Positions 24,028 through 31,622 of a DNA stretch of 64,000 bases are shown here, in pieces (the stretch's first letter is position 1; every line of letters starts with the position of its first letter). Position numbers and translations under genes: made by a program. The notes beneath the pieces were generated by a model. The model was not told the origin of the DNA. It saw only the letters and a program-made list of their open reading frames with translations, and searched no databases. This stretch comes from Paractinoplanes bogorensis (GTDB lineage: Bacteria > Actinomycetota > Actinomycetes > Mycobacteriales > Micromonosporaceae), in contig NZ_JAHKKG010000002.1 in the NCBI RefSeq assembly GCF_018829635.1, positions 310,001 to 374,000 of the forward strand, written 5' to 3'.

Positions 24028-24922
24028 AGTCATTCAACGAGGAGTTGAGGAAGGTCGAGATCCGCTCGCGCAGCTCGCGCCGGTTGTTCCACAGCACGGC
24101 GGGCCGGTCGTAGACGTGCAGGTCGGCGCCGGGCAGCAGGGTGGCCAGGCGCTCGGCCCACGAGGCCGGGTGCACCTCGTCGCCCAGGCAGCCCAGCACC
24201 AGCGCCCGCCCGCGGAAGGCCCGCAGCAGCGACTCGTCGGCCACCGCGGGCTCGTGCCAGAGCGTCGTCAGTTCGGGCGCGAGACCGTCACGCTGCAGTT
24301 GCTCGACCCGCTGGCGCAGGTAGCTCCACCCGGTCGGCGTGTTGCGCACCGAGGCCGGCAGCTCCGTCTCCACGGCCGCGGCGATCGACGCCGCCTCCCC
24401 CGACTCGACCGCGGCCAGCAACCGCTCGACGCGGGTCTCGGCGACCACCGGCCGGGTGCCGTCCCACGGCGCGGGCAGATAGAAGACGACCCGCTCGAAC
24501 CGGTCGGGCGTCTCGCTGATCAGCCGGCACAGCGCGCCCGCGCCCATGCTGACCCCGAGCGCCCGGGTGGCGCCGGACAGGTCGGCTATGCCGCGCAGGT
24601 CGGCGGCCAGGTCGCCGAAGCTCCACGGCCCGACCGGGGCGTCGGAGCGGCCGTGACCCCGGAAGTGGAAGAAGACCCGTCGGCCGGTGACCGCACTGCC
24701 CAGCGGGCGGGTACCGGAGATGTCGCCGCCCAGCCCGTGCGCGAAGACGGTCACCGGGTCACCGACGCCGGTGGTGAGCTCTTCGATCCGTACACCGGAA
24801 GGGGTGGTCTTGATCTCGGTCGGCGCCCCGGGAAGGGTGGGCCGGCCCGAGCGGGGGCCGGTCGGGTCGGGACGATGCAGACGGGGCCCGCCGTCGGGCG
24901 GTGGCGGGCCGAACCGCCTCAC
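24026..24922 (-). CDS. Alpha/beta-fold hydrolase
   Basis: 298 residues. An oxyanion-loop motif (VFAHGLGGDISG) and nucleophile elbow GVSMGAG identify the fold; FHFRGHGRSDAP is the usual strand after it. The acid is probably the Asp in LGCLGDEVHP. The C-terminal region (YDRPAVLWNN) lacks the His expected at the end of the family triad, so the catalytic His may be the one in EVHP or activity may be altered. GTG at 24922 overlaps the DUF2516 stop. Substrate unknown. Confidence 0.82.
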   Translation of the reverse strand: MRRFGPPPPDGGPRLHRPDPTGPRSGRPTLPGAPTEIKTTPSGVRIEELTTGVGDPVTVFAHGLGGDISGTRPLGSAVTGRRVFFHFRGHGRSDAPVGPWSFGDLAADLRGIADLSGATRALGVSMGAGALCRLISETPDRFERVVFYLPAPWDGTRPVVAETRVERLLAAVESGEAASIAAAVETELPASVRNTPTGWSYLRQRVEQLQRDGLAPELTTLWHEPAVADESLLRAFRGRALVLGCLGDEVHPASWAERLATLLPGADLHVYDRPAVLWNNRRELRERISTFLNSSLND

Positions 24923-25233
24923 CAGAAGCCTTTGCCGTCCGACAGGTCTTTGAGGCCGGGCCGGACGTCGAGCAGATAGATCAGGGCGGCCGCGATGCCG
25001 ATCAGGCTGAAGATGCCGACCGGACCGCTGATCAGCAGCGTGAGCACGATGCAGATGGCGAGAATGGCCGCCCACGCCCCCTTGGGCAGCGTGCCGATGG
25101 CCTGGAATCCGTCGCCCCGCTGGGTCAGGCAGTGGATCAGCGCGATCGCCTGGACGACCAGCGAAAGAACAAGCAGGAGCAGGTTGAGAAGAGAAACGAC
25201 GTCTTGATAGAAGATCGGCGCGGAGGAGGCCAT
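24919..25233 (-). CDS. DUF2516-family small membrane protein
   Basis: 104 residues with three membrane segments (LLNLLLLVLSLVVQAIALIH, AAILAICIVLTLLISGPVG and FSLIGIAAALIYLLDVRPG). The length, segment order and C-terminal VRPGLKDL motif fit the actinobacterial DUF2516 family, whose function is unknown. ATG at 25233 follows GAGGAGGC-type purines. Translationally coupled (GTGA) to the downstream hydrolase. Confidence 0.8.
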   Translation of the reverse strand: MASSAPIFYQDVVSLLNLLLLVLSLVVQAIALIHCLTQRGDGFQAIGTLPKGAWAAILAICIVLTLLISGPVGIFSLIGIAAALIYLLDVRPGLKDLSDGKGFW

Positions 25234-25250
25234 GACGGAGAGTCTATGCC

Positions 25251-25278
25251 GCGGGGCCCAGCCGATGCCGGGCCCCGC
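25251..25278 (-). terminator. Hairpin after the HBHA-like gene
   Basis: Perfect 9-bp GC stem (GCGGGGCCC / GGGCCCCGC) with a 10-nt loop, between the HBHA-like gene and DUF2516. No T-run, as is common for actinobacterial terminators. Confidence 0.5.
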
Positions 25279-25299
25279 TGATCATGTGTTGCCGGGTCG

Positions 25300-25746
25300 T
25301 CACTTGGTGGCGGCGCGCTTGCGGGGCTTCGGGGTGGGCTGGGCCTTCTCGGCGGCCTCGATCGCGGCCGGCTCCTCGGTGGTGGCCAGGTCGGCGTTCA
25401 CCACGTCGGCGGCCTCGACGACACCGGTGCCGACGACGCGCTCGCCCCGGGCGACCAGAGCCGTGTAGGCCGCGACGGCGCGGTCCTGAGCGATCTGGGC
25501 GAACGAGGTGGCGACGCTGGCGGCGTTGCCGCGCAGGGCCTCGAAGTCGGTCGTGGAGGCCTTGTCCCGCAGCTCGGCGGCCTTGGTGCCGGCCTGCTCG
25601 TTGTAGGTGCGGAAGTTGGCGGCGGCGCGCTCGCTGATCTCGGTGAGCACGGCGGGCAGCTTGCGCAGCTGCTCGACGGCCATGTCACCGGCGCCGGCGG
25701 CGGCGTAGAGCGGGGCGGGGAAGCGGGTCTTGGTCTGCTCGGTCAT
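25300..25746 (-). CDS. HBHA-like (heparin-binding hemagglutinin-type) protein
   Basis: 148 residues. A long amphipathic helical region (ELRDKASTTDFEALRGNAAS) is followed by an Ala/Lys/Pro-rich basic C-terminus (PKPRKRAATK), the layout of mycobacterial HbhA. HbhA is a surface-associated, heparin- and lipid-binding coiled-coil protein; outside pathogens its role is poorly known and may concern lipid bodies or cell surface. The ATG overlaps the stop of the XRE regulator (ATGA). Similarity is mostly architectural, so the subfamily name is tentative. Confidence 0.7.
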   Translation of the reverse strand: MTEQTKTRFPAPLYAAAGAGDMAVEQLRKLPAVLTEISERAAANFRTYNEQAGTKAAELRDKASTTDFEALRGNAASVATSFAQIAQDRAVAAYTALVARGERVVGTGVVEAADVVNADLATTEEPAAIEAAEKAQPTPKPRKRAATK

Positions 25747-26126
25747 TTCTGCTCCTCGGTAGCTTCAGAGGTGGGCTGGGTGCGAGCGTTCTCGTTGCGG
25801 AACGTCTCGTAGATCTGGGTCAGGGACTGCTTCTGAGCGATCGTGAGGTCCGGATCCGCCGCGATCGCGGCCAGCACACCTTGCTGACCCTCGCTGTCGA
25901 GCAGGCCGGCGCGCAGGTACATCGCGGGCGTCGACACCCGCAGCGCGCTGGCAATCTGCTGCAATACCTCGGCACTGGGCTTACGCAGGCCACGCTCGAT
26001 CTGGCTGAGATACGGGTTGCTCACGCCCGCCTTGTCGGCGAGCTGACGCAGCGAGATCTTCGCCGTCTGCCGGAGATCGCGGATGAAACCGCCGATGTCC
26101 TCAGGCAGATCCTTCGGTGTGGCCAT
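25743..26126 (-). CDS. XRE-family helix-turn-helix regulator
   Basis: 127 residues. The N-terminal domain (residues ~12–70) is a Cro/C1-type helix-turn-helix: LRQLADKAGVSNPYLSQIER followed by LRKPSAEVLQQIASALRVS. The C-terminal part (AIAADPDLTIAQKQSLTQIY) may be a dimerisation segment. ATG at 26126 is chosen over a farther in-frame ATG because it begins the conserved domain; ribosome binding is weak. It heads an operon with the HBHA-like gene, and the promoter contains repeats that may be its own operator. Confidence 0.9.
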   Translation of the reverse strand: MATPKDLPEDIGGFIRDLRQTAKISLRQLADKAGVSNPYLSQIERGLRKPSAEVLQQIASALRVSTPAMYLRAGLLDSEGQQGVLAAIAADPDLTIAQKQSLTQIYETFRNENARTQPTSEATEEQK

Positions 26127-26135
26127 GCATCCGAA

Positions 26136-26186
26136 GTTAGCTCCGAGTGCTAGCTCTTGCAAGCAAAACGCTAACTCCAGCAAGCG
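26136..26186 (-). promoter_or_regulatory. Promoter region of the XRE/HBHA operon with repeated GCTAGC/GCAAGC units
   Basis: Within 51 bp occur GTTAGCT (26136), GCTAGCT (26149), TTGCAAGC (26157), GCTAACT (26170) and GCAAGCG (26180). GTTAGC and GCTAAC form an inverted pair. The region is noticeably AT-richer than its surroundings and is a likely autoregulatory operator. Confidence 0.4.
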
Positions 26187-26195
26187 TGAAACGAG

Positions 26196-27101
26196 TCACC
26201 GTAGGGGTCTTACCTGACCCACCGGCTCTCCCCCGCCCAGCACCAACTCGTTCATAAGCGGCACGTCGACGCCCAGTTTACGCAGCTCATCGAGCAGAAC
26301 GGGGGTACGTGCGCGCATCCCGCCGTCGTCGATCTTGATGGTCACGGCACCGATTCCGGGCACGGCCACCGCCACCACGCCCTCGGCGCCGCCCTTGGCC
26401 AGCAGGCCCGGCACCGCCGCCATCAGCACGGTGTCGTCGGCCCCGGTGCCCGCCACCAGCTCGGGGTGGGCCCGCATCTGGTCGGCCACCCGGCGCTCGG
26501 GACTGCCCGGCTCGGCCTCGACCAGACGCTCGAACGCGCGGGCGAGCCCAGTCAGCGACAGGGCCAGCACCGGCGCGCCACAGCCGTCGACACCGACCGC
26601 GGTGATCTTCTCGCCGGCCAGGTCGGCCACGGCGTCGGCGATCGCCACCTGCAACGGGTGGCCGGCGTCGCGGTAGGTCTCGAGCGGCCAGTCGTTGGCC
26701 ACGCAGGTCGCGAGCATGCCGGCGTGCTTGCCCGAGCAGTTCATCAGCACCCGCTCGGCGGTGCCGCCGGCGCGCAGCCACTCGTCGCGGACCGGCTCGG
26801 CCAGCGGCAGGGAGGTGGGGCAGCGCAGGGCACCCTCGTCCAAGCCGGCCGCGGCCAGGATCTCGCGCGTGCGGCGCACGTGGAACGGCTCGCCGAAGTG
26901 GCTGCCGCTGATCAGGGCCAGATCGGCCTCGTCGCGCGGGATCAGGCCGGCCCGCAGCATCCCGACCGTCTGCAACGGCTTGTTCGACGAGCGCGGGAAG
27001 ATCGGCGTCGTCACGTCGCCCCGGCTGCCGCCCGGGCTGAAGACCGATCCGTGGTGAACGCTCTCGACGAAACCCGAGCGGACGACTTCGGCGATGATCA
27101 T
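26196..27101 (-). CDS. Asparaginase (L-asparaginase II, Rhizobium etli-type family)
   Basis: 301 residues. Motifs of the thermolabile asparaginase family: VVRSGFVESVHHGSV at the N-terminus, PIFPRSSNKPLQTVGMLRAG, ISGSHFGEPFH, VLMNCSGKHAGMLATC with conserved Cys/Ser/Lys, and VGVDGCGAPVLALSLTGLAR. It hydrolyses asparagine to aspartate and ammonia. The N-terminal loop between the first strand and PRSSNKP is a little shorter than usual. The start overlaps the stop of the preceding gene (ATGA), so it is co-translated with it. Confidence 0.88.
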   Translation of the reverse strand: MIIAEVVRSGFVESVHHGSVFSPGGSRGDVTTPIFPRSSNKPLQTVGMLRAGLIPRDEADLALISGSHFGEPFHVRRTREILAAAGLDEGALRCPTSLPLAEPVRDEWLRAGGTAERVLMNCSGKHAGMLATCVANDWPLETYRDAGHPLQVAIADAVADLAGEKITAVGVDGCGAPVLALSLTGLARAFERLVEAEPGSPERRVADQMRAHPELVAGTGADDTVLMAAVPGLLAKGGAEGVVAVAVPGIGAVTIKIDDGGMRARTPVLLDELRKLGVDVPLMNELVLGGGEPVGQVRPLR

Positions 27102-27742
27102 TTAGCCGGAACTCCTAGCAACTCACGGGCCTCGTTCGGGGACAACGGCGGGCGCTGGGCCAGTTGCGCGAACCCGACCGCCCGGGCCACCAGCTGCATG
27201 TTCGACTCGACCGGGCGACCCGGACCGTACATGATCGTGTCTTCCCGGCCCACCCGCAGGTGCCCGCCCAGGCTCAGCGTGGCCAGGATGACCGGCAGGG
27301 TGCCCGCGCCGAGCCCGGTGGCCGAGAACGTCGTGCCCTCGGGCAGCCGGCGGACAGCCTGCTCGCACTCGACGAGCGCGGCGGCCGTGGCCGGCATGCC
27401 GCCCGGCGCGCCCAGCACCAGGCCGACGTGAACGGCCTGGTCCACCAGCCGGCCCAGCTCGACGATCTGGGCCGGGTCGGTGATCTCGTATTCCGGCACG
27501 ATGCCGGGTTTCCCCAGGCTGCCACCCACCGGACAGACCGCCATGTCGGGCTGGACCTCGAGGGAGCCGGAGGCGAGCTGCACGATCAGACCGGTCGCCG
27601 CGCGAAGGGCCGGCACGGCCTCGGGATCATGCACGCGAATGACGGCCGCGCCGAGCGCCTCGCACTCCCGAGCGGTGCTCACCAGGTCGTCGAGGGAAGA
27701 ATCCCGGCCGGTCGGAGCAACGGTGATCACGGTCCCGGTCAT
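27098..27742 (-). CDS. BKACE-like (3-keto-5-aminohexanoate cleavage family) protein
   Basis: 214 residues. A DUF849/BKACE-type TIM barrel is suggested by EALGAAVIRVHDPEAV, TGLIVQLASG, GLVLGAPGGMPATAAAL and the C-terminal LGGHLRVGREDTIMYGPG, where R-V-G-x-E-D is the family's acceptor-binding motif. BKACE enzymes normally are 270–310 residues with Zn-binding His-x-His; here the protein is shorter and the first His motif is reduced to VHDPE, so it may have altered chemistry. Paired with asparaginase by an overlap. Confidence 0.7.
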   Translation of the reverse strand: MTGTVITVAPTGRDSSLDDLVSTARECEALGAAVIRVHDPEAVPALRAATGLIVQLASGSLEVQPDMAVCPVGGSLGKPGIVPEYEITDPAQIVELGRLVDQAVHVGLVLGAPGGMPATAAALVECEQAVRRLPEGTTFSATGLGAGTLPVILATLSLGGHLRVGREDTIMYGPGRPVESNMQLVARAVGFAQLAQRPPLSPNEARELLGVPAK

Positions 27743-27752
27743 GGAGCTGACC

Positions 27753-28787
27753 TTAATGCGGGTCGACCGCCACCACGGACTCGCCCACCATCAGCTCGTC
27801 GGTCGCGTTGCGCTTGAGTACGGCCAGGGCGATCAGACCGAGCTCGTGGTGACGCACGGCGGTGCCGACGAAGCCGACCTCGCGCCCCGCCCGCACCACC
27901 GGAGTGCCCTTGGCCGGCGGCTGGTCGGTGGCGATGCCGTCGAAGTGCAGCAGCGCGAGGCGGCGCGGCGGCCGGCCCAGGTGGTGCACCCGGGCCACCG
28001 TCTCCTGCCCGCGGTAGCACCCCTTGTCGAGGTGCACCGCCGCGGCCAGGAACTCGGCCTCGGCCGGAATCGTGCGGTGGTCGGTCTCCCATCCCAGCCG
28101 GGGGATGCGGTGCTCGACCCGGAGCGCCTCGTAGGCCCACAGACCGGCCATCGGCACGCCGAGTTTCTCGATCACCGCCGCCTTCTCGGCCCGCGGCACC
28201 AACAGGTCGACGCCGAGGGGCACCCTTCGGGCGAGACCAAATGCGGTTTCCCGTACGGGATAAAGGCTCGTCGCCCCCGACGGCACCTCGCCGGCCGCGA
28301 ACTTGGCCCCGGGCACCACGTTGATCCGCGGCTCGCCCAGCCCGCCGATGACGTCGGCCGCCCCGGGCCCGACCAGGGAGAGCGCGGCCAGCTCACTCGT
28401 GGCGTCGCGCGGCTCGACCCGGGTGAAGAACCGCATCATCTCGAGGTATTTCAGCAGCCCCGCACCCGCCCCGGGCTCGGTGTCGAGCCAGGCCGTCGTG
28501 CCGTCTTCGGTGACCAGCGCGTGCTGCTCGACGTGCCCGTTGGGCGAGAGGACGAGCAGCTCGGTGCCCTGATCCTTGGTCAGATCGGTCAGGTGCTGCG
28601 TGGTCAGCGTGTGCAGCCAGCTCGCGCGTTCCTCGCCGGGCACGGCGACGACGTCGCGGTTCGAGCGGTCGACCAGGCCGACGGCGGTGGCCAGCGTGCG
28701 TTGCTCACGCATCGGGTCGCCGTAGTGCGCCGGCACCCCGGCATCGGCGGACGAGGGGTCCAGGTCCTCGACCATCACCACGGTCAT
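27753..28787 (-). CDS. ygfZ: YgfZ/GcvT-family folate-binding protein
   Basis: 344 residues. It carries the YgfZ signature KGCYRGQETVAR, where the Cys is essential, plus the GcvT-like fold (VGLVDRSNRDVVAVPGEERA, LHTLTTQHLTDL). YgfZ uses tetrahydrofolate to help assemble or repair certain Fe-S clusters. ATG at 28787 is preceded by AAGGAGTAGAGAC. Only 4 nt separate it from the fur stop, so Fur-type metal control and Fe-S maintenance are transcribed together. Confidence 0.92.
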   Translation of the reverse strand: MTVVMVEDLDPSSADAGVPAHYGDPMREQRTLATAVGLVDRSNRDVVAVPGEERASWLHTLTTQHLTDLTKDQGTELLVLSPNGHVEQHALVTEDGTTAWLDTEPGAGAGLLKYLEMMRFFTRVEPRDATSELAALSLVGPGAADVIGGLGEPRINVVPGAKFAAGEVPSGATSLYPVRETAFGLARRVPLGVDLLVPRAEKAAVIEKLGVPMAGLWAYEALRVEHRIPRLGWETDHRTIPAEAEFLAAAVHLDKGCYRGQETVARVHHLGRPPRRLALLHFDGIATDQPPAKGTPVVRAGREVGFVGTAVRHHELGLIALAVLKRNATDELMVGESVVAVDPH

Positions 28788-28791
28788 GTCT

Positions 28792-29208
28792 CTACTCCTT
28801 GCAGTCCCCGCACACACCGAAGAGCGAGACGTGACCCACGTCGACCCGGAAGCCGCGTTCGCTCAACAACCGGTCGGTCACCGGTTGCATCACACTCGGG
28901 TCTACCTCACTGATCGACCCACATCCACGGCAGACGAGGTGAACGTGCTGATCCTCACCCGCGGTGTGATAGGTCGGTGAGCCGTGCGAGAGGTGCGTGT
29001 GGTTGACGAGCCCGAGCTCCTCGAGCAGCTCGAGCGTGCGGTAGACGGTGGTGATGTTGACCCCGGCGACGCGCTCGCGCACGTGGTTGTGCACCTGCTC
29101 GGGCGTGGCGTGGCCCAGCTCGTGCACGGCCTCGAGGATCAGCTGGCGCTGCGGGGTGAGCCGCAGCCCACGCTCGCGGAGCATGGCGGCAAGCGAAGAG
29201 GCGGACAC
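28792..29208 (-). CDS. Fur-family metal-dependent repressor
   Basis: 138 residues. Winged-helix DNA-binding part (LRLTPQRQLILEAVHELGHA, TTVYRTLELLEELGLV) and metal-binding C-terminal part (HHxx-type: THLSHGSPTYHTAGEDQHVH, then two Cys pairs CRGCG and CGDC). The two C-x-x-C pairs form the structural zinc site. Whether it senses iron or zinc cannot be fixed; pairing with YgfZ favours iron. GTG start at 29208. Confidence 0.93.
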   Translation of the reverse strand: MSASSLAAMLRERGLRLTPQRQLILEAVHELGHATPEQVHNHVRERVAGVNITTVYRTLELLEELGLVNHTHLSHGSPTYHTAGEDQHVHLVCRGCGSISEVDPSVMQPVTDRLLSERGFRVDVGHVSLFGVCGDCKE

Positions 29209-29248
29209 GTTACGAGATTACGCCCTCGACGCCACGACGCCCGTTCCC

Positions 29249-29851
29249 TCAGCCGCCGATTCTGATCAGGCGGGCCGACATGTGCGGCCGAAGGTCACCC
29301 TTGTCGATCGACACCTCGTGGGCGTAGAGCAGTGCGGCGTCGACGATGCCGAAGAGCCGCTGCGAGCCGGTCAGGTGCTGGCCCGAGGGGGTGTAGGCGA
29401 TGGCGTCGGCCTCGATCTCGAGGCGGGTCGGGCCGACGGTCTTGCCGACGTAGATCTCGGCCACGCCGTCGGGGTTGACCATGACGGCTTCCATCTCGTC
29501 GGTGGCCCGGCCGGCGTCGTCGAGCACCGGACGCCAGAAGCCCGACTCGGTGACCCACTCGCCGGCCGGCTTCGACTCGGGGTCGAGCAGCCAGCTGCGC
29601 GACTCGAAGCGCAGGAACGGGCGGCCGTCGTGGCTGATCCGCACCTCTTGGGCGAAGTCGTAGTCGGCGTCGGCCGGGAACCCGCCCTGACCGCGCCCGC
29701 GCCACAGCCCGACGAAGGGCAGCAGGCCCAGCAGCGCCGGGTGCAGGTCGGCCCCCTGCCGCAGGTCGTGCGTGTCTTCGTAGGGGTAGGGGTCGACCGG
29801 AGGCGCGTTGAGCCACGGGGGTGGGCCCAACGGGTTTTCCTGATCGCTCAC
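29249..29851 (-). CDS. Nitrobindin-family heme-binding beta-barrel protein
   Basis: 200 residues. The FABP-like nitrobindin domain carries the family motif G-x-W-x-G-x-G (FVGLWRGRGQGG) around residue 47 and a late His (LLYAHEVSI) suited to axial heme binding. Nitrobindins bind ferric heme and can isomerise peroxynitrite. The N-terminal ~35 residues are Pro-rich and acidic. GTG at 29851 overlaps the stop of an upstream 34-codon gene (GTGA), so translation is likely coupled. Confidence 0.88.
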   Translation of the reverse strand: MSDQENPLGPPPWLNAPPVDPYPYEDTHDLRQGADLHPALLGLLPFVGLWRGRGQGGFPADADYDFAQEVRISHDGRPFLRFESRSWLLDPESKPAGEWVTESGFWRPVLDDAGRATDEMEAVMVNPDGVAEIYVGKTVGPTRLEIEADAIAYTPSGQHLTGSQRLFGIVDAALLYAHEVSIDKGDLRPHMSARLIRIGG

Positions 29852-29952
29852 CAACGCCCCCTCGACACGCGCACAGCCAGATAGCCGATGCCGCCCGCCA
29901 GCGCGCCGAGACCGGCGACCAGCAGACTCACGAACCCGATTTCGGTAACCAT
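29848..29952 (-). CDS. Small single-pass membrane protein (34 aa)
   Basis: 34 residues: short MVTEIG start, one hydrophobic stretch (FVSLLVAGLGALAGGIGYLA), then a basic end (VRVSRGRW). The stop overlaps the nitrobindin GTG, which argues for a real, coupled gene rather than chance. ATG at 29952; ribosome binding site weak (GGGCC). It may anchor or regulate the nitrobindin at the membrane, but this is inference. It is divergent from the DsrE gene. Confidence 0.6.
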   Translation of the reverse strand: MVTEIGFVSLLVAGLGALAGGIGYLAVRVSRGRW

Positions 29953-29998
29953 GACCGGCCCATCTTATGCCGGGCGGTTCTGACCTAGGCTGGCCGCC

Positions 29999-30361
29999 AT
30001 GGCTCGTTTGCTCGTCGTCAAGGCAACCGCGGGAGCCGACGCTCCCGAGCGCTGCTCGCAGGCCTTCACCGTCGCCTCCACCGCGGTCTCGTCCGGGGTC
30101 GACGTCTCGCTCTGGCTGACCGGCGAGTCGACGTGGTTCGCGCTGCCGGGCCGGGCCGCCGAGTTCGAACTCCCCCACGCCGCGCCGCTGCCCGACCTGC
30201 TCGATCTGCTGCTCTCGGCCGGCCGCGTGACGGCGTGCACCCAGTGCGCGGCCCGGCGCGACATCACGCCGGGCGACGTCCTGCCCGGCATCCGCATCGC
30301 CGGCGCCGCCGTCTTCGTCGAAGAGATCATGTCGGACGGCGCGCAGGCGCTCGTCTACTGA
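29999..30361 (+). CDS. DsrE-family protein
   Basis: 120 residues with the DsrE/DsrF-like alpha/beta fold: LLVVKATAGADAPERC at the N-terminus, STAVSSGVDVSLWLTGESTW, and a Cys motif CTQCAARRD that could carry a persulfide. Some DsrE proteins relay sulfur; others have unknown roles. The 3' end overlaps the convergent downstream gene by 7 nt. Cytoplasmic, no membrane segment. Confidence 0.82.
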   Translation: MARLLVVKATAGADAPERCSQAFTVASTAVSSGVDVSLWLTGESTWFALPGRAAEFELPHAAPLPDLLDLLLSAGRVTACTQCAARRDITPGDVLPGIRIAGAAVFVEEIMSDGAQALVY

Positions 30362-31191
30362 CAGGGCGTGCTGACGGTGACGCGGACGCTCGCGCCGTCG
30401 GGCACGATCACGATCGAGTCGCCGTCCTTGCGGTAGGCGTGCTCGCTGTCGTCGTCCCGGACGATCTCGGCCCCGTCGGCCACCGTCCGCAGGCCGGTCG
30501 CGAGATCTTTGGTCCGGCTGACCGGCCCGACCGAGTAGGACGCCGCGACCGCGCCCGACGGACACGTGACGGCCTGCACCTTGGGCGCCCGCCACTGGAT
30601 GCCCAGGGCTCCGAGCGTGTCGGCCAGCACAGCGGGTGCCACCGGGGCCTGGGCCGTCGCCGGATCGTCCCGGGCCGGCGTCTCGTCGCCGTCGACGGGC
30701 CGGCAGCCGGTCGACAGTCGCAGCGAGAACGTGCGCGCCGTCGACTCGGTGCTCATGTCGACGCCGATGAAGTCGCCGGCGTCGGCGTGGAACGACACCC
30801 GGGTGCCGCCCCGGCCGTCCCACACGTCGGCCTCCCACGCCGCCGGCAGGGCGTCGGCGATCGCCGCGGCCACCTCTTGGGCCTCACCCTCGGGCACGTG
30901 GACGGTGACGTTGCGGAACGCGCCCAGCCCCGATCGCACCGGCGTCACGGAACACCGCTTGAGCGGCTCGAGCCCGCCGAGCACGACGGCCCGGCCCTCC
31001 CCGCCGGCTGCGGCGTAGACGACCCCGGCCGCGCGCTGCAGGTCGGGCACGGCGAGCGCGATGTCGCGCTGCTCGGGCACGGTCGCCTTCTCGTGGCCGA
31101 CCGACCAGACGGCCAGCACCGCGACGACGACGATCCAGGCCGCGACGATCCCGCCCAGCCACCATCTCTTCGGCCGGGTCAACGGGCTCAC
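30355..31191 (-). CDS. Membrane-anchored extracytoplasmic protein of unknown function
   Basis: 278 residues. A basic start (MSPLTRPKRWW) and one membrane helix (LGGIVAAWIVVVAVLAVWSV) precede an extracytoplasmic domain of about 240 residues with several Cys (LKRCSV, STGCRP, AVTCPSG, STPCQ) that could form two disulphides. I do not recognise the domain; the pattern of repeated beta-strands (VRVTVSTP, RNVTVHVPEG) is compatible with a lipoprotein-like or sensor domain. GTG start overlaps the Nudix stop. Confidence 0.75.
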   Translation of the reverse strand: MSPLTRPKRWWLGGIVAAWIVVVAVLAVWSVGHEKATVPEQRDIALAVPDLQRAAGVVYAAAGGEGRAVVLGGLEPLKRCSVTPVRSGLGAFRNVTVHVPEGEAQEVAAAIADALPAAWEADVWDGRGGTRVSFHADAGDFIGVDMSTESTARTFSLRLSTGCRPVDGDETPARDDPATAQAPVAPAVLADTLGALGIQWRAPKVQAVTCPSGAVAASYSVGPVSRTKDLATGLRTVADGAEIVRDDDSEHAYRKDGDSIVIVPDGASVRVTVSTPCQ

Positions 31192-31622
31192 GACTGCCCC
31201 GCATGGAGCTCGGCGTAGGCGGCCGAGGCCAGGAAGTGGGTGATCATCTCGGCCGTGCCCGGGGTGAGCTCGCGGGCCGCGGCCTCGGCGGCGGGGACGA
31301 AGAGCATGGCGGCACCCTCACCGAGGACGACGTCGGACTGGACGGCGCTGGTGGGGGCGAAGAAGTAGTGCTTCACGCGCCCCTCGGCCGGTAACGGCTG
31401 CGTGGCGAACAGCTGCAGCGGGACGTCGGGGCGCAGCGACGTCTCCTCCCAGAGTTCACGTTCGGCCGCCTCGACCGGGGTCTCGCCGGGCTCGACCGAG
31501 CCGCCGGGCAGGCCCCACACGTGCGGGTAGTAGGGCGCGTTGCCGTCACGCAGCTGGAGCAGCAGGGCACCGGACTTGTCGACCAGGAGGGTGCAGGCGA
31601 TCCGGCGCAGGTCGGTGCTCAC
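31188..31622 (-). CDS. Nudix hydrolase
   Basis: 144 residues. The Nudix box reads GGSVEPGETPVEAAERELWE followed by ETSL, matching G-x5-E-x7-R-E-x-x-E-E-x-x-U. Upstream WGLPGG is the usual strand. It hydrolyses a nucleoside diphosphate linked to another group; the substrate is not identifiable. GTG at 31622 overlaps the helicase stop (GTGA). It sits between a DinG-like helicase and a membrane protein in one operon. Confidence 0.93.
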   Translation of the reverse strand: MSTDLRRIACTLLVDKSGALLLQLRDGNAPYYPHVWGLPGGSVEPGETPVEAAERELWEETSLRPDVPLQLFATQPLPAEGRVKHYFFAPTSAVQSDVVLGEGAAMLFVPAAEAAARELTPGTAEMITHFLASAAYAELHAGQS

